DNA of 64,000 nucleotides. Source: Lolium rigidum. Taxonomy: Eukaryota > Streptophyta > Magnoliopsida > Poales > Poaceae. The position numbers and the translations under genes are program-made. Position 1 is the stretch's first letter. Every line of letters begins with the position of its first letter. Below the pieces are notes generated by a model. That model searched no databases and had not been told where the DNA came from. It worked only from the letters and a program-made list of their open reading frames with translations. Location of the stretch: positions 397,526,249 to 397,590,248 of the forward strand of contig NC_061510.1 of the NCBI RefSeq assembly GCF_022539505.1, given 5' to 3'. Below, in pieces: positions 34,415 to 45,720 of the stretch.

Positions 34415-37400
34415 CGCGTCGGCAACCTCAATTTTCCCTCTTTTCGTCTCAAACCGCCAAATCCCCGAAACCCTAGCTCGACAGCAACTATCTCGCCCCA
34501 GCGATTCTGACCACCTCTGAGGCCGCCGTTGAGCTCGAGAGGAGCGCCTCGTCGTCCTCGGTCGTCTGGTAGAGTTTCGCGTCAAGGGGAGCTCGGGATA
34601 TGGCACAATCGACCGTTTCCTTCCACCGGTGTTCCACAGAAAAATGGACCATGGCGTCGCCACCGTCGACAATCGCTGTCGTCAAGCCTACCGTGAGCAT
34701 CTAGGTGAGCATGCGCTTCTCTGGAGCCCAAAATCGCATCCTAGTTCGCATCGTAGCTCAACCGCGTCGTTGCTCGTCGGAAACCGCCGCGGTTCTTGGT
34801 CGCCGGCAAGGCTTCGGTGGCCATTTCCGAGCGGCGCCGCCACTATCGCGTTCACCTCGGCGTGCTTGTTCCGATGGGCACTCGCGTGACCCCGCGGGAA
34901 CCCCGGACCGCCGCCGTCGATTCCGTCTGGCCGCCGGCCAGCAGCCTCGTTGCCACGGTGGCAATTTTGACCCAGTCAAATGCCCCGTGGCAGATGAGGT
35001 GGACAGACCCCACCAGTCATAGACTATGGGTGGTATCTGTCCGGGTATGTTTAGTCAGTTTCAGTTCTATTTCAAATTCTATAATTGCTAAAACTTTGCA
35101 AATATTTAGGAAATTCATTACAACTCAGAAAAATACAAATAAGATATCAAAATTCTTAGAAAAGAAAAATCTATCCAATAAAAATATAAAATCAAATTTT
35201 TATTTTTAATAGAAATTCAATTATTTAATACTTATTAAATAAGCCTTTTCCTTTAATTCAAAATACAATTAAAATTCAGAAAATTAGGAAAACTTTACAA
35301 AGTAAATAAACACCAGTAAAGTAAATAAAGAAAACATTAAAACTAATTTCCTTTATCTGGAAATTATTAAATCTTTATTATTGGAATTTAAACCCTAAAT
35401 AACAATTACCTTAATTATTAATTCATTAAAAATAATAAATGACAAATCCAAAACTAATTTTATTTCAACATTATTAATAACTTCAACCTGATAATGAAGT
35501 TATTAATCATAGACCTATAGGGTAATTAGGAAACCCTAGTTCCATTATAAACCAAGTGATAACCTCATAATTTTATGTGGAACCCTAAGACCCTAATTCA
35601 ATTATGCACCACACCCTAGTTCCATTATTACATGTGAACCTTAATTTAATTCTAACCTAAACCCTAGGTTAGAACATGTGATCATGTTACTCCATTACCA
35701 TAGAGCCATAATTAGCAACTAAAGACATATCTATGTCCACATAAAATATAGAACCCTATCACGAGCAAATTAGTATTCCAAGTATGCATACCATTAAACC
35801 AAGGTGATCAACTAAGATCAACCAAGTCCAAACCTTAGCTTATATTACCAAAACCATCACCCTCAACTATCCATGCTTAACATCACAACATTGTGATGAA
35901 CTCCAATAGCAACCATGCCAATATTGTGCATCTTATTCCATACACACTAAACCCTATTAGTGTGAGATAATTATTAAGCATCCTATTTAGGAAACCACCA
36001 TTCCTTACTTAGTGAATCCAATAAGAAAACCTAGACAACCTCAACCCTAATTGATATACTTCTTATTACTTAAGAAGTATGTTCTTCAAAAGTTATTCTT
36101 TTGAAATAAATAAAGGATCATCATCAACCCTACTTATAAGAACCTATAAACCCTAGCTAGCCATCACCAGCCAGATGAATCAACCTTGATAGCCACCATG
36201 TATAAATACTTGCTTAGGATGCCTAGGCTTAACCCAGCCTTACCAGCCCTAGGTATTAATGAATCCAACATTGTTGTGATCCATCTACTACTTATTCCAG
36301 AAACCAATTAGAACCATAGAACACCATAAAACTCCACAACCCTAATTATCATACTTGTTCTTTAACAAAGAACATGATCTTCAAAAGTTATTCTTTTGAA
36401 GTATATGATAATTAATCATTAACCATATCATATAGTGCTAACACCAACCACTATTCATTACATGTTAGTGTAATACCAAATGTTATTGTTGTGTGCTATT
36501 ATTGTTGTTATTATGATTTATTACAGCACTCGCTTATGATAACAATCAACCAATTCTTAATAAGAACCTTGTATGTGAATCACTCTAAAAGTGCAACACA
36601 CCCTAAACTAATCATTACAACTCACTAATCCTAAATCATCGGGGTTAGGTCACGCTTAGAGCGATTGCATCTCATACTTATGCATTATTGCATCCTTGCC
36701 AATCTTTTAAACATCGTCCCTACCGGACGATGATGCTATTTCAAAATTTGGAGTTATTGCGTATCGAAGACCTTGCCTCGCATAATCTTGCAGTCAAGAA
36801 AGGCAAGTTCATCACTTGCTCATGTCATTTGAGTATTTCTATCAAATTACTTGCAAAGTACTATGGTTATCACTATTGCATAAAAACCAAAACCACTACT
36901 TTCATAACTATGAATATGACTATGTGGTGGGCAATGGAACCATGGATTGTGTTGATATGGTGGAGGTTCCATTGCAAGGGTTTATATCCATCTAGGATTA
37001 ATCAACCAATGTCGTCAGTGATTCTTGTGCCGTAATACCCGTGTTAACCATAAGATCCGGAGTGGGACGGAGTAGTCAAAAGTGTTTCCACCTCTCGTTC
37101 ATCAACGGATGCGCTTACCGTAGCAGTTGTATCTGGCGGAACAACCGGAGGGTGGGGATCCCATTCTAATTCCCCACGGTAATGCAATGCTTACCGTAGC
37201 GAGTTGTGTCTTGCGGAACAACCGGAGGGTGGGGATCCCATTCTAATTCCCCACGGTAATGTGGTCTATGATGGGTTGCGGCTACCGGCGTAGGAGTGTA
37301 TGGTAGAGCCCAGACCGATCGTCGTGGTCGGGGTCCACGCCGAAATCTACGGGAATAATGGGACCGGCGTGGACCCGTGGTCGGGGCATGCAACAACGGG

Positions 37401-38462
37401 TGGGTGTTCGAGGTAGCGGAGGAACATGATTGGCTAGACCTTATACCGGGCCTCACACCATAGGAAGTGTGGACGAGCTCGCGGCTCGGTTGGCACCGGG
37501 GTTAAGATCTCTTATGGGTAAAGCAACACACCTCTCGCAGAGTGTAATGAATCGTGACTCGTCACTCCCTGTTCCGGGATATGGAACTGCGAACGCTGCC
37601 GGAAAGGAGCTCCATGAAGTTCTAGTAAACCGGTGAAGGCTGACGGACATAGTTCTTCTGAATAAAAGCAACCTTTTGAAGAAATGGTTATAAAAACCTA
37701 CATTGGTATTAGTCTTTCTGGTCTAATGCTGTAGCTAGTGCATTAAACACCTCTTTCCTATAATGAACTTGTTGAGTACGCTCGTACTCATCCCACTCTT
37801 AAATCCCCTGCTTAGATATGGAGGCATCGAAGGAGGATCTACAGTGCAACTCAAAGGCCGAGGAGTCAACAACTACTTCACGAGACAGGACCCTGTCAGA
37901 GGAGCCAGGTACCACATCCAACAAGGAGAAAACCTAGTTTAGCCATAGGAGGGAACTTGCTTCCTAAACCTAGCTCCTATTTAGCTAGAGTCTATTCTTA
38001 GCCTCTGTAGTTAGTGAAATACTCTACAAATAGAGTTCATGATAAGACTAGACTACGAGTCGTTCTTCTGGAGTTATATGCAGTTTTACCTCATTGTAAA
38101 GTAGGAGGCTGTGCTGATCTTATGTAATTAAGTCAATGTTGTAATTCTATAGACATACCTTGGATCCGCATATGTTTCTGTTGTACCACTCTGAGCGATA
38201 TAATACTAGTGAAACGGTGTTTCATTGGTGTTATATCAGACTTGCATACTACACCATGCAGTGGTATGCTGGGTCATCACATAAGGTCATCATGTGGATA
38301 AGTGGTGAGGCTACAGCTGAACTCGTATGAAACCAAACAAACCGAGTCTTACGTTTCTACTGGGCCAAAAAGCTAGAGACTTTTCTGGCCCTGAGACCCT
38401 TCTGCGAGACAGGCAATCCCATCTCACTTATGTAGTCATGCAAGAAATTGGCACGGTCCTAA

Positions 38463-39019
38463 GTGCAAGTACAATAAATTCTACTCAGCTGGCTATAAGA
38501 ATTAAAATAGTATATTATTGCTTAGTTGGAGGAGAGAGAGGCGGAGGGAGAAGGAGAGTTGGCTCTTAGACTACTCATAGTGGGGGTAACATAGGTGATA
38601 ACATCACACATCCCAAGGTATTTTGGGGACATGGCGTGACAATAATTGAAGAAAGAAATTGAGGTGGTAACTAGCTATGTTACCATAACATCACACTTCT
38701 CAAGATAAGATGAGTTTACAATCTAATAAATATAACATGTATGACACAACATATATGTAACTACTCACTATGAAGGTAGTAACATAGAGTAGTAACATGC
38801 ATGCACCATGTTACTACTCTATGTTACTCCCCACTATGATTAGTCTTATGCAAGAGCTAGCTCTATCACGTGCTCCTAGACACTTTGTGAGAGTGGAAGG
38901 TAGAATTATACATTGATAAAGTACTTACATTTTTATAGCTCACTAGTGTATATTTTAGCTTTCAGAAAACATGGTATTTAGCTTATAGCCATTAGTTAGC
39001 TACACTATTAAAATTGCTC
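38463..39019. mobile_element. Tourist-like MITE (outer), carrying a nested MITE
   Basis: Starts GTGCAAGTACAATAAATTC and ends AAAATTGCTC, flanked by TAA at 38460-38462 and 39020-39022. Same family as 46162-46422. It is inserted in or next to the 3' part of gene copy C8. Confidence 0.85.
38569..38845. mobile_element. Tourist-like MITE nested in the previous one
   Basis: Ends GACTACTCATAGTGGGGGTA and (complement) GACTAATCATAGTGGGGAGT, flanked by TTA at 38566-38568 and 38846-38848. The flanks rejoin to match the uninterrupted copy at 46.2 kb. Same family as 44854-45717. Confidence 0.9.
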
Positions 39020-39112
39020 TAAGCTGGCACGGGCCGGCGACGTCACGCGGATGAATACGTCAGCACTGTAGCCGCCGCCCACCGCTGGCTGGACTGGCTG
39101 GTCCCGCATGCC
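39020..39112 (-). pseudogene. Gene-family copy C8, 3' part
   Basis: Reading on from the LINE target site the frame gives GGMRDQPVQPAVGGGYSADV and then FIRV, which lines up with GGYGGGFINNSSDIFIGV of copy C3. The gene was therefore cut by the LINE between GGMRD and the glycine-rich tail. The Tourist MITE follows at once, so the rest of the coding region is lost or unreadable. Confidence 0.6.
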
Positions 39113-40259
39113 TTTTCTTTTGACATGAAACACCTCGATTCCATTACTGAACAGGCGCAGCTAGCTCGCTGGCCACACGCACAATTACATCGTTTGGTAG
39201 AGATTCAGGCCAAAGCTGCCTCAACTCTCTCCGTCTAGCACCATAGTCTGCCAAAGCATGTGCTACATTATTACAGCTCCTGGGAGCATAAGAAACCTTA
39301 ACGGAGTTAAAATTGAAACGAATAAAAATGCGGAGATCACGGTAAACGACGCTCTCTGGTGCCAGGTCGAGTTCCTGTCCCCTGAGTGCTTTAACTAGAT
39401 TTTGTGCATCAGTTTCAACTTGCACATTCACCATCCCCCATGTAGCAGCTGCTAAAGCTTGTGTGCATGCTTCTGCTTCTGCATGTGCAGCGCTTGCGGT
39501 ATTAGAGCAAGAGCAATAACGTAGCTCGCTGCTGGCGATAAACTCATGCCAGATCATATAGAGTCTTCGTAGAGTATGCATGCGTACAGTAGTCTGTATC
39601 TTGGACGAGCTGCATCGAATATTTAAACAGGTTTAGGTAATCAATGTTGTGGATACGCATGCGTTGCATGCAAGACTGCATGCCGATCAAGAGCCAGATA
39701 AAAGCGCTCGGAGCAGGCTATTAACGGGCTATAGCTTATCGTTTATCGTGCTGTAGCCGGGCGCTACGCATAGAGCCCGCTCTGCTCTCTCTCCTCTTTT
39801 GTCTCTCCTCCAACTCAGATTTTGCTGATGTGGTACTGCTTGTAGCCTGCTGATTAGGACCTATTATACTTGCTCTTAGCCAGGTAACCTGCTCCTGAGC
39901 CACGTACTTCTCCTGCGCTGTCTCGCACAACAAAGCCCCATCCCGCCTTCTCGTGTCCCTTGCATGAACGACCCATCGGTGTTTATTTTAAGCCACTCCC
40001 CCTCCGGCTTACTCCACTGAACTAATATTCTTTTCCGTTTCAGTTGTGCCCCGGCTCAGACAGAACTGCAATGAATCATTAACTAGGTGCTTGATTTGAT
40101 GAACCAGGTTGTCCACTGTTCCTGCTGTCTCTCCAGCATTAATCTTGTTCCTTCGCCACCACCAGCTCCACAACATACAACAGATCAAAGTACTTTTGTC
40201 CTCATCCTGTTCAAGGACCTTCTGTATCACCGGTTGTGCTCCTCTGCATGTACACATCA
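39113..40259 (-). mobile_element. 5'-truncated LINE inserted in gene copy C8
   Basis: Flanked by a perfect 13 bp duplication GGTCCCGCATGCC (39100-39112, 40260-40272). On the minus strand it ends in an A-rich tail (AAAAGAAAA). It encodes only the end of a plant LINE: MLWSWWWRRNKINAGE (about 40170), then KPEGEWLKINTDGSF, the start of a plant RNase H domain, interrupted by a MITE, then AEAEACTQALAAATWG, VETDAQNLVKALRG, VSYAPRSCNNVAHALAD and a stop at 39144. A TAG precedes the RNase H start, so it is dead. 5' truncation, target duplication and A-tail are the classic signs of target-primed reverse transcription. Confidence 0.9.
39505..39875. mobile_element. Tourist-like MITE inside the LINE RNase H region
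   Basis: Starts GAGCAAGAGCAATAACG and ends CCTATTATACTTGCTC, with TTA at 39502-39504 and 39876-39878. Removing it and one TTA restores a continuous reading frame across the junction (GYLANTASAAH), which confirms the borders. Confidence 0.88.
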
Positions 40260-40470
40260 GGTCCCGCATGCCTCCCATGCCTACAAACAGTGGCGCCTAT
40301 TTTTATGGTACATTTGTCCTCCGCTCCTGCGGCAGCGGGATCGATCTATGCTGCGACCGGAGACAAGGCATCCAGCTGCAGCAGCCAAGGTCCTGGCCGC
40401 CGATGTAGAGCAGCTACAAACTAGCAGCAACTTGTGGAGCTTGCTGATGTACCCGACCTTGTACATTCTA
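40260..40470 (-). pseudogene. Gene-family copy C8, 5' part
   Basis: The frame begins near SAARTLAAAAGCLVSG, the alanine-rich start seen in C3 and C2. It then shifts, and the core appears as VGMGGMRD at 40262-40290, where the LINE is inserted. There is no ATG at the usual place (ACATCG instead). The promoter is well kept. The unit continues on the far side of the LINE, and its 3' flank is probably the segment at 17.9-19.4 kb, displaced by the LARD insertion. Confidence 0.6.
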
Positions 40471-40519
40471 TTCTTGTTCTCTCATCTGAGTTGTGCGCGC
40501 GTGCTGCTGCTGCACTTGT

Positions 40520-40544
40520 GGTTGGAGCCTGCTGTTTAAATAGG
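40520..40544 (-). promoter_or_regulatory. Core promoter of C8
   Basis: Minus strand CCTATTTAAACAGCAGGCTC followed by CAACCAC. Clear match to the family consensus. Confidence 0.7.
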
Positions 40545-41629
40545 CCCCGGGGCGAGCCAGCGAGGTGTGCATGAGGCAAGCCAGGACATAGGACTTCGGT
40601 GCGAGCTTTTTTGTACTAAATTACCATGAAGCAACTTGTTGGTCCTTCTTAAAACTTTGAACCATTTATTTATGGTGTCTTTAGCCACGCTTTGAGTTGG
40701 CTTGAATGAAGAAAAAGATTTCATGGTACATTTGTCTTACTACATATTTTAGGCGTAGTGTTAATCAAGCCAATGTTAGGCCCATGGACAGCTTAGCAAT
40801 CATCTTTTTCTCGGTGCATCTAGTTTTTTTTATCTCTCTACGTCTTCTTCCGCACAAAGGCAGCTCCATGGGTCGGTCGACAAAACTTATTAAAGTTCAG
40901 CCACCTTAAATGCCTCTCGGACATTTTCGATCCAGAGGGTCCAAGCTCATTTGCAAACAAAAAAAAAGAAAGATGTGACATACCTGTTTCTTCGCCAACC
41001 TTGTCCAGCGAAATCATTTGAGTCAATACAGCTAGCTCAAATAATGACTTGATTAAAAGACCATATGATTGTTGATTATTATTCCGTAAACCTTCAGTTT
41101 TTTAAAGTTTGCTTAAGAGCTATTTAGGACAAATAGGTCCTTGGGTCCTGATCTGCAGAATATTGATGCCCCGGCATGTGGTCGGTGTTTCGTCAGAAGG
41201 TGGAGTATATTTCAAGGTGAAGGCGTGTCAGTTGTCCTCGGTGATGTTTTTCTAGTTAGACCGAGTTTTTCACTCGAGCGGCTCAAATCCCAGGTGAAGA
41301 AAGGGCCAGGGATAACTTGTTTGCTTCTAGTTCCCGTGGTTAGATGCAAGTATACCCGTTTCTCTTAGAGAGAACAAAATATCATATAAGTTGACCGGAC
41401 GTGCAAGCGGTTCCTTTTTACCGCTTATAGGTGAGAGTCAAGATATCAAGTGTGCCAAAGGATTTGCCGTAGGAATTGTGGAAGTGTTTGGCGAGGTATA
41501 CCTAAGAGTCTTCAATGCTCAAGACACCACTAGGCTTTTGAAGTTAACTTTTTTGGGAGTTTTCATGTATGCTTGGTTCAATTGATTGCACGCATTAGAG
41601 TCGTAAGAACTGTACTGCAGCATGTCTTG
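40545..41629. other. Upstream flank of C8 with a duplicated segment
   Basis: 40572-40830 is similar to 45955-46480 (shared words GGTCCTTC, TACTACATATTTTAGG, TAGGCCCA(A/T)GGACAG). 41145-41230 (TGATGCCCCGGCATGTGGTC) matches the upstream flanks of C3 and C4. No gene seen. Confidence 0.5.
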
Positions 41630-41905
41630 GACATTACAAAGTTTACAAAAAGGATTTCACTATTATCCTTGAAGCTATGGTTGATTATGAGATTTGAATT
41701 TTGCAAGCTTTTATGCAATGACATCAACGTTCTCCAACGGTCACCACTAATTAATGAACAAAATTGCATTGGATGAAATTCCATCGATGGAGTTTGTAGC
41801 AAACATCCGCACCTACAACTACGCCCACTTCTTAGCCGACGACATCTACCCAAGGAGGTGGCAAACATTTGTAAAGCTATTTGAGACAATGATGTGCATG
41901 ATCAT
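41630..41905 (+). pseudogene. PIF/Harbinger transposase relic
   Basis: Short plus-strand frames read ISLLSLKLWLIMRFEFCKL, NDINVLQRSPLINEQ, then in another phase NIRTYNYAHFLADDIYP and RRWQTFVK. This is the order of the C-terminal DDE region of plant Harbinger-type transposases (NDINVL, then YLADGIYP-like). Several frame changes; dead. A terminus GCTCTTGGAGATGCTC followed by TAA at 42284-42302 may be the right end of the same element. Confidence 0.65.
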
Positions 41906-42283
41906 CTTGATGAAAATCTCGTCGAGTAGTGGTGGACATGGAATAGCCAACAATAGTTTCATCGCATACATAGGTTTGTTGTATTGTTGAAAAACTATTT
42001 GTTGTATTGTTGCTGATCTATTTGTTATATTATTGATGAACTATTTGTTTGTATTGTAATAATAAACTAAACTACTTATTGTTTGTTTTTCTAGTAGTGT
42101 TTGATCTTCATGGTTCTATATTTGTGGTTGTTTGGTGTTTGCGGAGACACCAACATTACAACGCCTTGAAAAACACTGCTACCCTTGCACGATTTTTTTG
42201 AGTGGCGGGTGAAGCAGTCTAGCAACCCGTGGGCAAAACATGGAAAAAGAGCTGCTAAAAAAGTTAGGGCGCGCCTTTTTTGT

Positions 42284-42299
42284 GCTCTTGGAGATGCTC
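42284..42299. mobile_element. Probable right terminus of a Harbinger-type element
   Basis: GCTCTTGGAGATGCTC then TAA (42300-42302). The left end was not found. Confidence 0.4.
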
Positions 42300-42339
42300 T
42301 AACCCACGCAAAACCCCCACGAAGGAAAAAACAACTCGC

Positions 42340-42780
42340 TTCCTTTTGAGGATCAATGTACACACAGTTTGTTTCAAATTTTAGTTTGGGAAATATTTCG
42401 GCCAATACATACTGAAATTCAACGAATTGCGTTTCAGTCAAAGTGCCGACACTATATGTACTTCAAAATACACCAAATTTTCTTTTGGAAAATGAAATTA
42501 ATTTTATCCATCTGTATTACTGAATCATCTAAAAATATTTTGGCCAAAATGCTATTATTCTGTGGTCAACCAGAATCACTCGTTAAAATCAAGTGAATTT
42601 GGATAATCTCTCGATGGAATTGATTTCCAAAGTGGCTGAGCTCGTCCTAGATCAAACAATTAGAATGCATCTACGCACGTGCATACGTACGCAGCAATTC
42701 ACATATAGAGTACATCGGCATAGGTAGTACGTGCATGGCCGAAGTCAACCGACACGAGCCGGCTGCTAATTCGCTGGTAT
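42340..42780. repeat. Duplicated 3' flank of the gene family (unit of C3)
   Basis: Shares ordered words with 49610-50075 and 17880-18221/19195-19360, including AATTTTAGTTTGGGAAATAT, GTGGTCAACCA, AGGTCAAACAA-like and GTCAACCGACACGAGCC. This indicates duplication of whole gene units, not of coding sequence alone. Confidence 0.65.
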
Positions 42781-42811
42781 CCGATATAATTATACAAATA
42801 CATGTATTTGA

Positions 42812-43290
42812 CTACACAACTTTAACATAACTACACATGGTTGATGTTCTGGCTCCGCCACTGCTTACGGTGACACCACCGCAGGCACCGATTGTGACAC
42901 CGTACATGCCTCTGAGGCTGAAGAACGGTTTGCTGTCACCGGCGTGCCCTCTGGATGCGATACCAGCTGCGCCCCAGTCGCGAAAGTCTGACTTCCAACT
43001 CCCGACGCCGTCTTCGATGCCGCCAAGGAGCTTATTGACGCCGATGAAGATGTCGCTGCTGTTATTGATGAAGCCCCCACCGTAGCCGCCGTCTGCTGCC
43101 GAGCCGCACGGTAGGTCCTGCATGCCTCCTACGCCCAGAAACAGGATCTTGTCATCGGCCGCTCCTGCGCCACAGCGCCGTTTTATGCGGCGACCAGTGG
43201 CGCGCAAGGCCAGCGTCACGCCGCCAGCTGCTGCAGCCACGGTCCTGGCCGCTGCTACGCATGCACTGAAAGCGCGAGAGGTGGATAAGG
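42812..43290 (-). pseudogene. Gene-family copy C3: longest open frame of the family
   Basis: The frame is open from above 43300 to a stop at 42812. It reads VAAARTVAAAAGG, a basic stretch (RATGRRIKRRC), GAADDKILFLGVGGMQDL, GGYGGGFINNSSDIFIGV, then AAGIASRGHAGDSKPF and GMYGVTIGACGGVTVSSGG. No in-frame ATG lies near the start: the ATG at 43262 is out of phase. Either the start was lost by a small indel or translation begins elsewhere. About 140 codons in a glycine-rich protein, possibly with a hydrophobic secretion-like start. This is the copy most likely to be expressed if any is. Confidence 0.6.
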
Positions 43291-43339
43291 AGGACGGTAT
43301 GAGTTGTGCGGGTGTGATATTGTTGATGCAGTTGTGGTG

Positions 43340-43367
43340 GGCTGGTGGAGTCTGTGGTTTAAGTAGG
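43340..43367 (-). promoter_or_regulatory. Core promoter of C3
   Basis: Minus strand CCTACTTAAACCACAGACTC then CACCAGCCCACCAC. Upstream flank shares GATGCCCCTGCATGTAGT with C4. Confidence 0.7.
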
Positions 43368-43569
43368 CGTTGGCAGTGCCGCAGTGAACCAGCGAGGTGG
43401 AAGAGAGACCGGGCCGGGAAGGTGGAGGGTGTAAATGAGGCAGGCGCAGGTGGAACTTTGGGTGATGAACTTCTGAGTGCTGATGCCCCTGCATGTAGTG
43501 AATGTTTCTTCCGGAAGAAATATATTCAGTGAAGTGAGGTGAAGCCGTGAAGGCTGAGTCGGTGTTATC

Positions 43570-44853
43570 CAACTCGGCGAATATAGCGTGCACGCTAGGT
43601 AGGTAGCGGTAGCCATGTACGCGCAGTCGGATCATTAAATTCGAACGGGCCAGATACATCCACCTCGACCTCGCCCATGTATATACGTCCAGCCACCGGT
43701 AGCCATGCATGTACGCGCAGTCGCATCATTTAATGATTGCCAATGGCCGCATCACCGCAAGCTGCGTACAATTATATTGAAACCACACCAGCTCGGGCGC
43801 TATTCGTCTGCACTCGTCCTAAAATATCAAGATAGTCGGATCGAGAGAGTTTGCAGTGAAAAACAGAAGAAAGCCATGCTAGAAATTAGGCAATTCAGTT
43901 GGAGTATTACGTTGGAGCACCTAGATGTAGGTCTAACCGACTTTTCAAAATAAATAAATTTACGTTAATACTTTATTAGACACAATTGAAATAACTTACG
44001 CGCGTACATGTCACCTTGATACTTGTACAGATTTTTTAGTAAAAATATGACCATATATAACCTACAGGAAAGAAGAGAAAAAGAGATTTCGTTATAATGT
44101 AAATAGTATACATCTTCTTTTTTACATTGTGACGATATATTTTTATCATTTTTTGTAGGTTACATGATTTGATATTATAGATTCAAACATGCATACCGCA
44201 TACGCCTTCCTACATTCTCTCTACATGCATGATTTACAACATACTCCGGTCATGTACTCGCAATAGCATTCCGGAGTATGTTTTTTGTATTTTTTATGAA
44301 ATACTTTTTAAAAATGGTTTCATGCGCACACGGGTGCCAAAAATTCACATCTAGTCAGTTTGGACTATTTTGAACCTAAATCGGCCATCTACTCGCAATA
44401 GCACTAACACAGCTGCCAAAAATTCAATATTTGGATGCATTGAATTGGGGCAGGAATGAAATAGAGAAAATTCAACTATTTAGGTAGTCTTAGAATTGCA
44501 AAGCAGATTTTCCTGTGGCACCCTGGCCTACCGGTCACTTTTGGACCGTCCGCTTCTAGTTTGTGTGATTCTCGCTGCTCGATGGGATACTTTCGTTTCT
44601 GATTCCATCTTATATCTTATAGTAGTATTTACTAATTAAAGACTCCCAACAAGCCACCTTGTTAATCATGGAGATTACATAATTACAACCATCCGATAAG
44701 CCAAAGATCTGTGTTCAGCCATTGGATGGAACGCTCTTCCGCGCTGCGTAATCCTATCCTTTTTACACAGGCTGAAAATATAAAAAGGAAACGCATCTGC
44801 CCTAGAAAAGGAAACGCAGATACAGCCTCCTCGATAATCTAATCTAGCGTTAA
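43570..44853. other. AT-rich intergenic region
   Basis: No gene or element with two ends. It holds an inverted repeat CATACTCCGG (44240-44249) / CCGGAGTATG (44271-44280) and a GTAGCCATG-containing direct repeat near 43608 and 43698 (CATGTACGCGCAGTCG in both). Confidence 0.45.
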
Positions 44854-44882
44854 AACTGCTCATAGTGGGAGTAACATAGCTA

Positions 44883-45240
44883 CTTCCTCCGTCCCAGTTC
44901 GCAAGGCAAAGTTTTCAAATATCTTGGCCCAAGGTGAATTCTCATTGGCTCTAAATTTGCACCTTAAAACGTTAATCGGCGCTGCAATTAATTGGGCCGA
45001 TCGCTGCATGCACGAAATAGCTGGCCGATCGGCGCTGTATTTTAATTTGCATGCACAAAAATGAGGGATGGAGTACTAGTGCGTGCGGCAATGGTCAAAC
45101 ACTTGGAGTACTAGTGGGAGTGTTTGCATGCATGGAGTACTAGTTTACTCCCATATTAAATGCAAAATGTGCCTAGGAGGTGAGGGATTTTGGGACAAAT
45201 ATTTTTTGGGAATTTGCCTTGCGAACTGGGACGGAGGGAG
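44883..45240. mobile_element. Stowaway MITE, 358 bp
   Basis: TIR CTTCCTCCGTCCCAGTTCGC matched by GCGAACTGGGACGGAGGGAG at the other end, TA duplication at both sides (44881-44882, 45241-45242). Confidence 0.93.
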
Positions 45241-45322
45241 TAGTAACATCACACATCTCAAGGCATTTTGGTGACATGGCATGCCAATAAATGAAGAAAG
45301 AGAGTGAGGTGGTAACTAGCTA

Positions 45323-45560
45323 CTCCCTCCGTTCTGAAATAGTCTACATTCTAGCCCCAAAATTTGTTCTGAAATACTCTACATTCTAGCTTTTAGTCAA
45401 CAACAACACTGAAAACGAGGTGGTTTTACTCTTTATATTGGATGTTGTTATTTTCAATGTAGTTTGGATTGGTTGTTCAAATATCTAAGTAGTACTAATA
45501 AATGCACTACTAATTTGCCTCATTTTTTCTAGAATGTAGACTAAATCAGAATGGAGGGAG
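45323..45560. mobile_element. Stowaway MITE, 238 bp
   Basis: TIR CTCCCTCCGTTCTGAAATAG, other end AATCAGAATGGAGGGAG, TA at 45321-45322 and 45561-45562. Confidence 0.93.
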
Positions 45561-45720
45561 TATGTTACCATAACATCACACATCCCAAAGCAAAATGAGT
45601 CTACAACATAATAAATAACACAATACATGACACCACATATAATTTACTAAGGTAGTAACCTAGACTAGTAACATGACATACGTTACTAGTCTAAGTTACT
45701 CCCCACTATGACCAGCCTAA

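Larger units (their letters stand above)
20627..38281 (+). mobile_element. 17.7 kb LARD-like LTR retrotransposon without gag-pol
   Basis: Direct repeats 20627-27265 and 30126-38281 start TGTAATATCCCAG and end GGGTCATCACA, flanked by a perfect TAAGG duplication (20622-20626, 38282-38286). A tRNA-Met-type primer site follows the 5' LTR, and a polypurine tract precedes the 3' LTR. The 2.86 kb interior has no recognisable gag or pol. Very long LTRs with a short non-coding interior are the hallmark of LARDs (large retrotransposon derivatives, as described in barley). The interior ends with AACTTCGAGGACGAAG before the PPT, like the 3' end of many Gypsy elements, so a Gypsy ancestor is likely. It must have moved using proteins of another element. 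Confidence 0.93.
30126..38281 (+). repeat. 3' LTR of the LARD (8,156 bp with insert)
   Basis: Nearly identical to the 5' LTR except for scattered point changes, small indels and a 1,532 bp solo LTR at 32715. Without the insert and its duplication it is about 6.62 kb. Confidence 0.93.
44854..45717. mobile_element. Tourist-like MITE carrying two Stowaway MITEs
   Basis: Outer ends AACTGCTCATAGTGGGAGTA and (complement) GGCTGGTCATAGTGGGGAGT, TAA at 44851-44853 and 45718-45720. The core without inserts is about 264 bp, the size of its relative at 38569. Confidence 0.88.
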
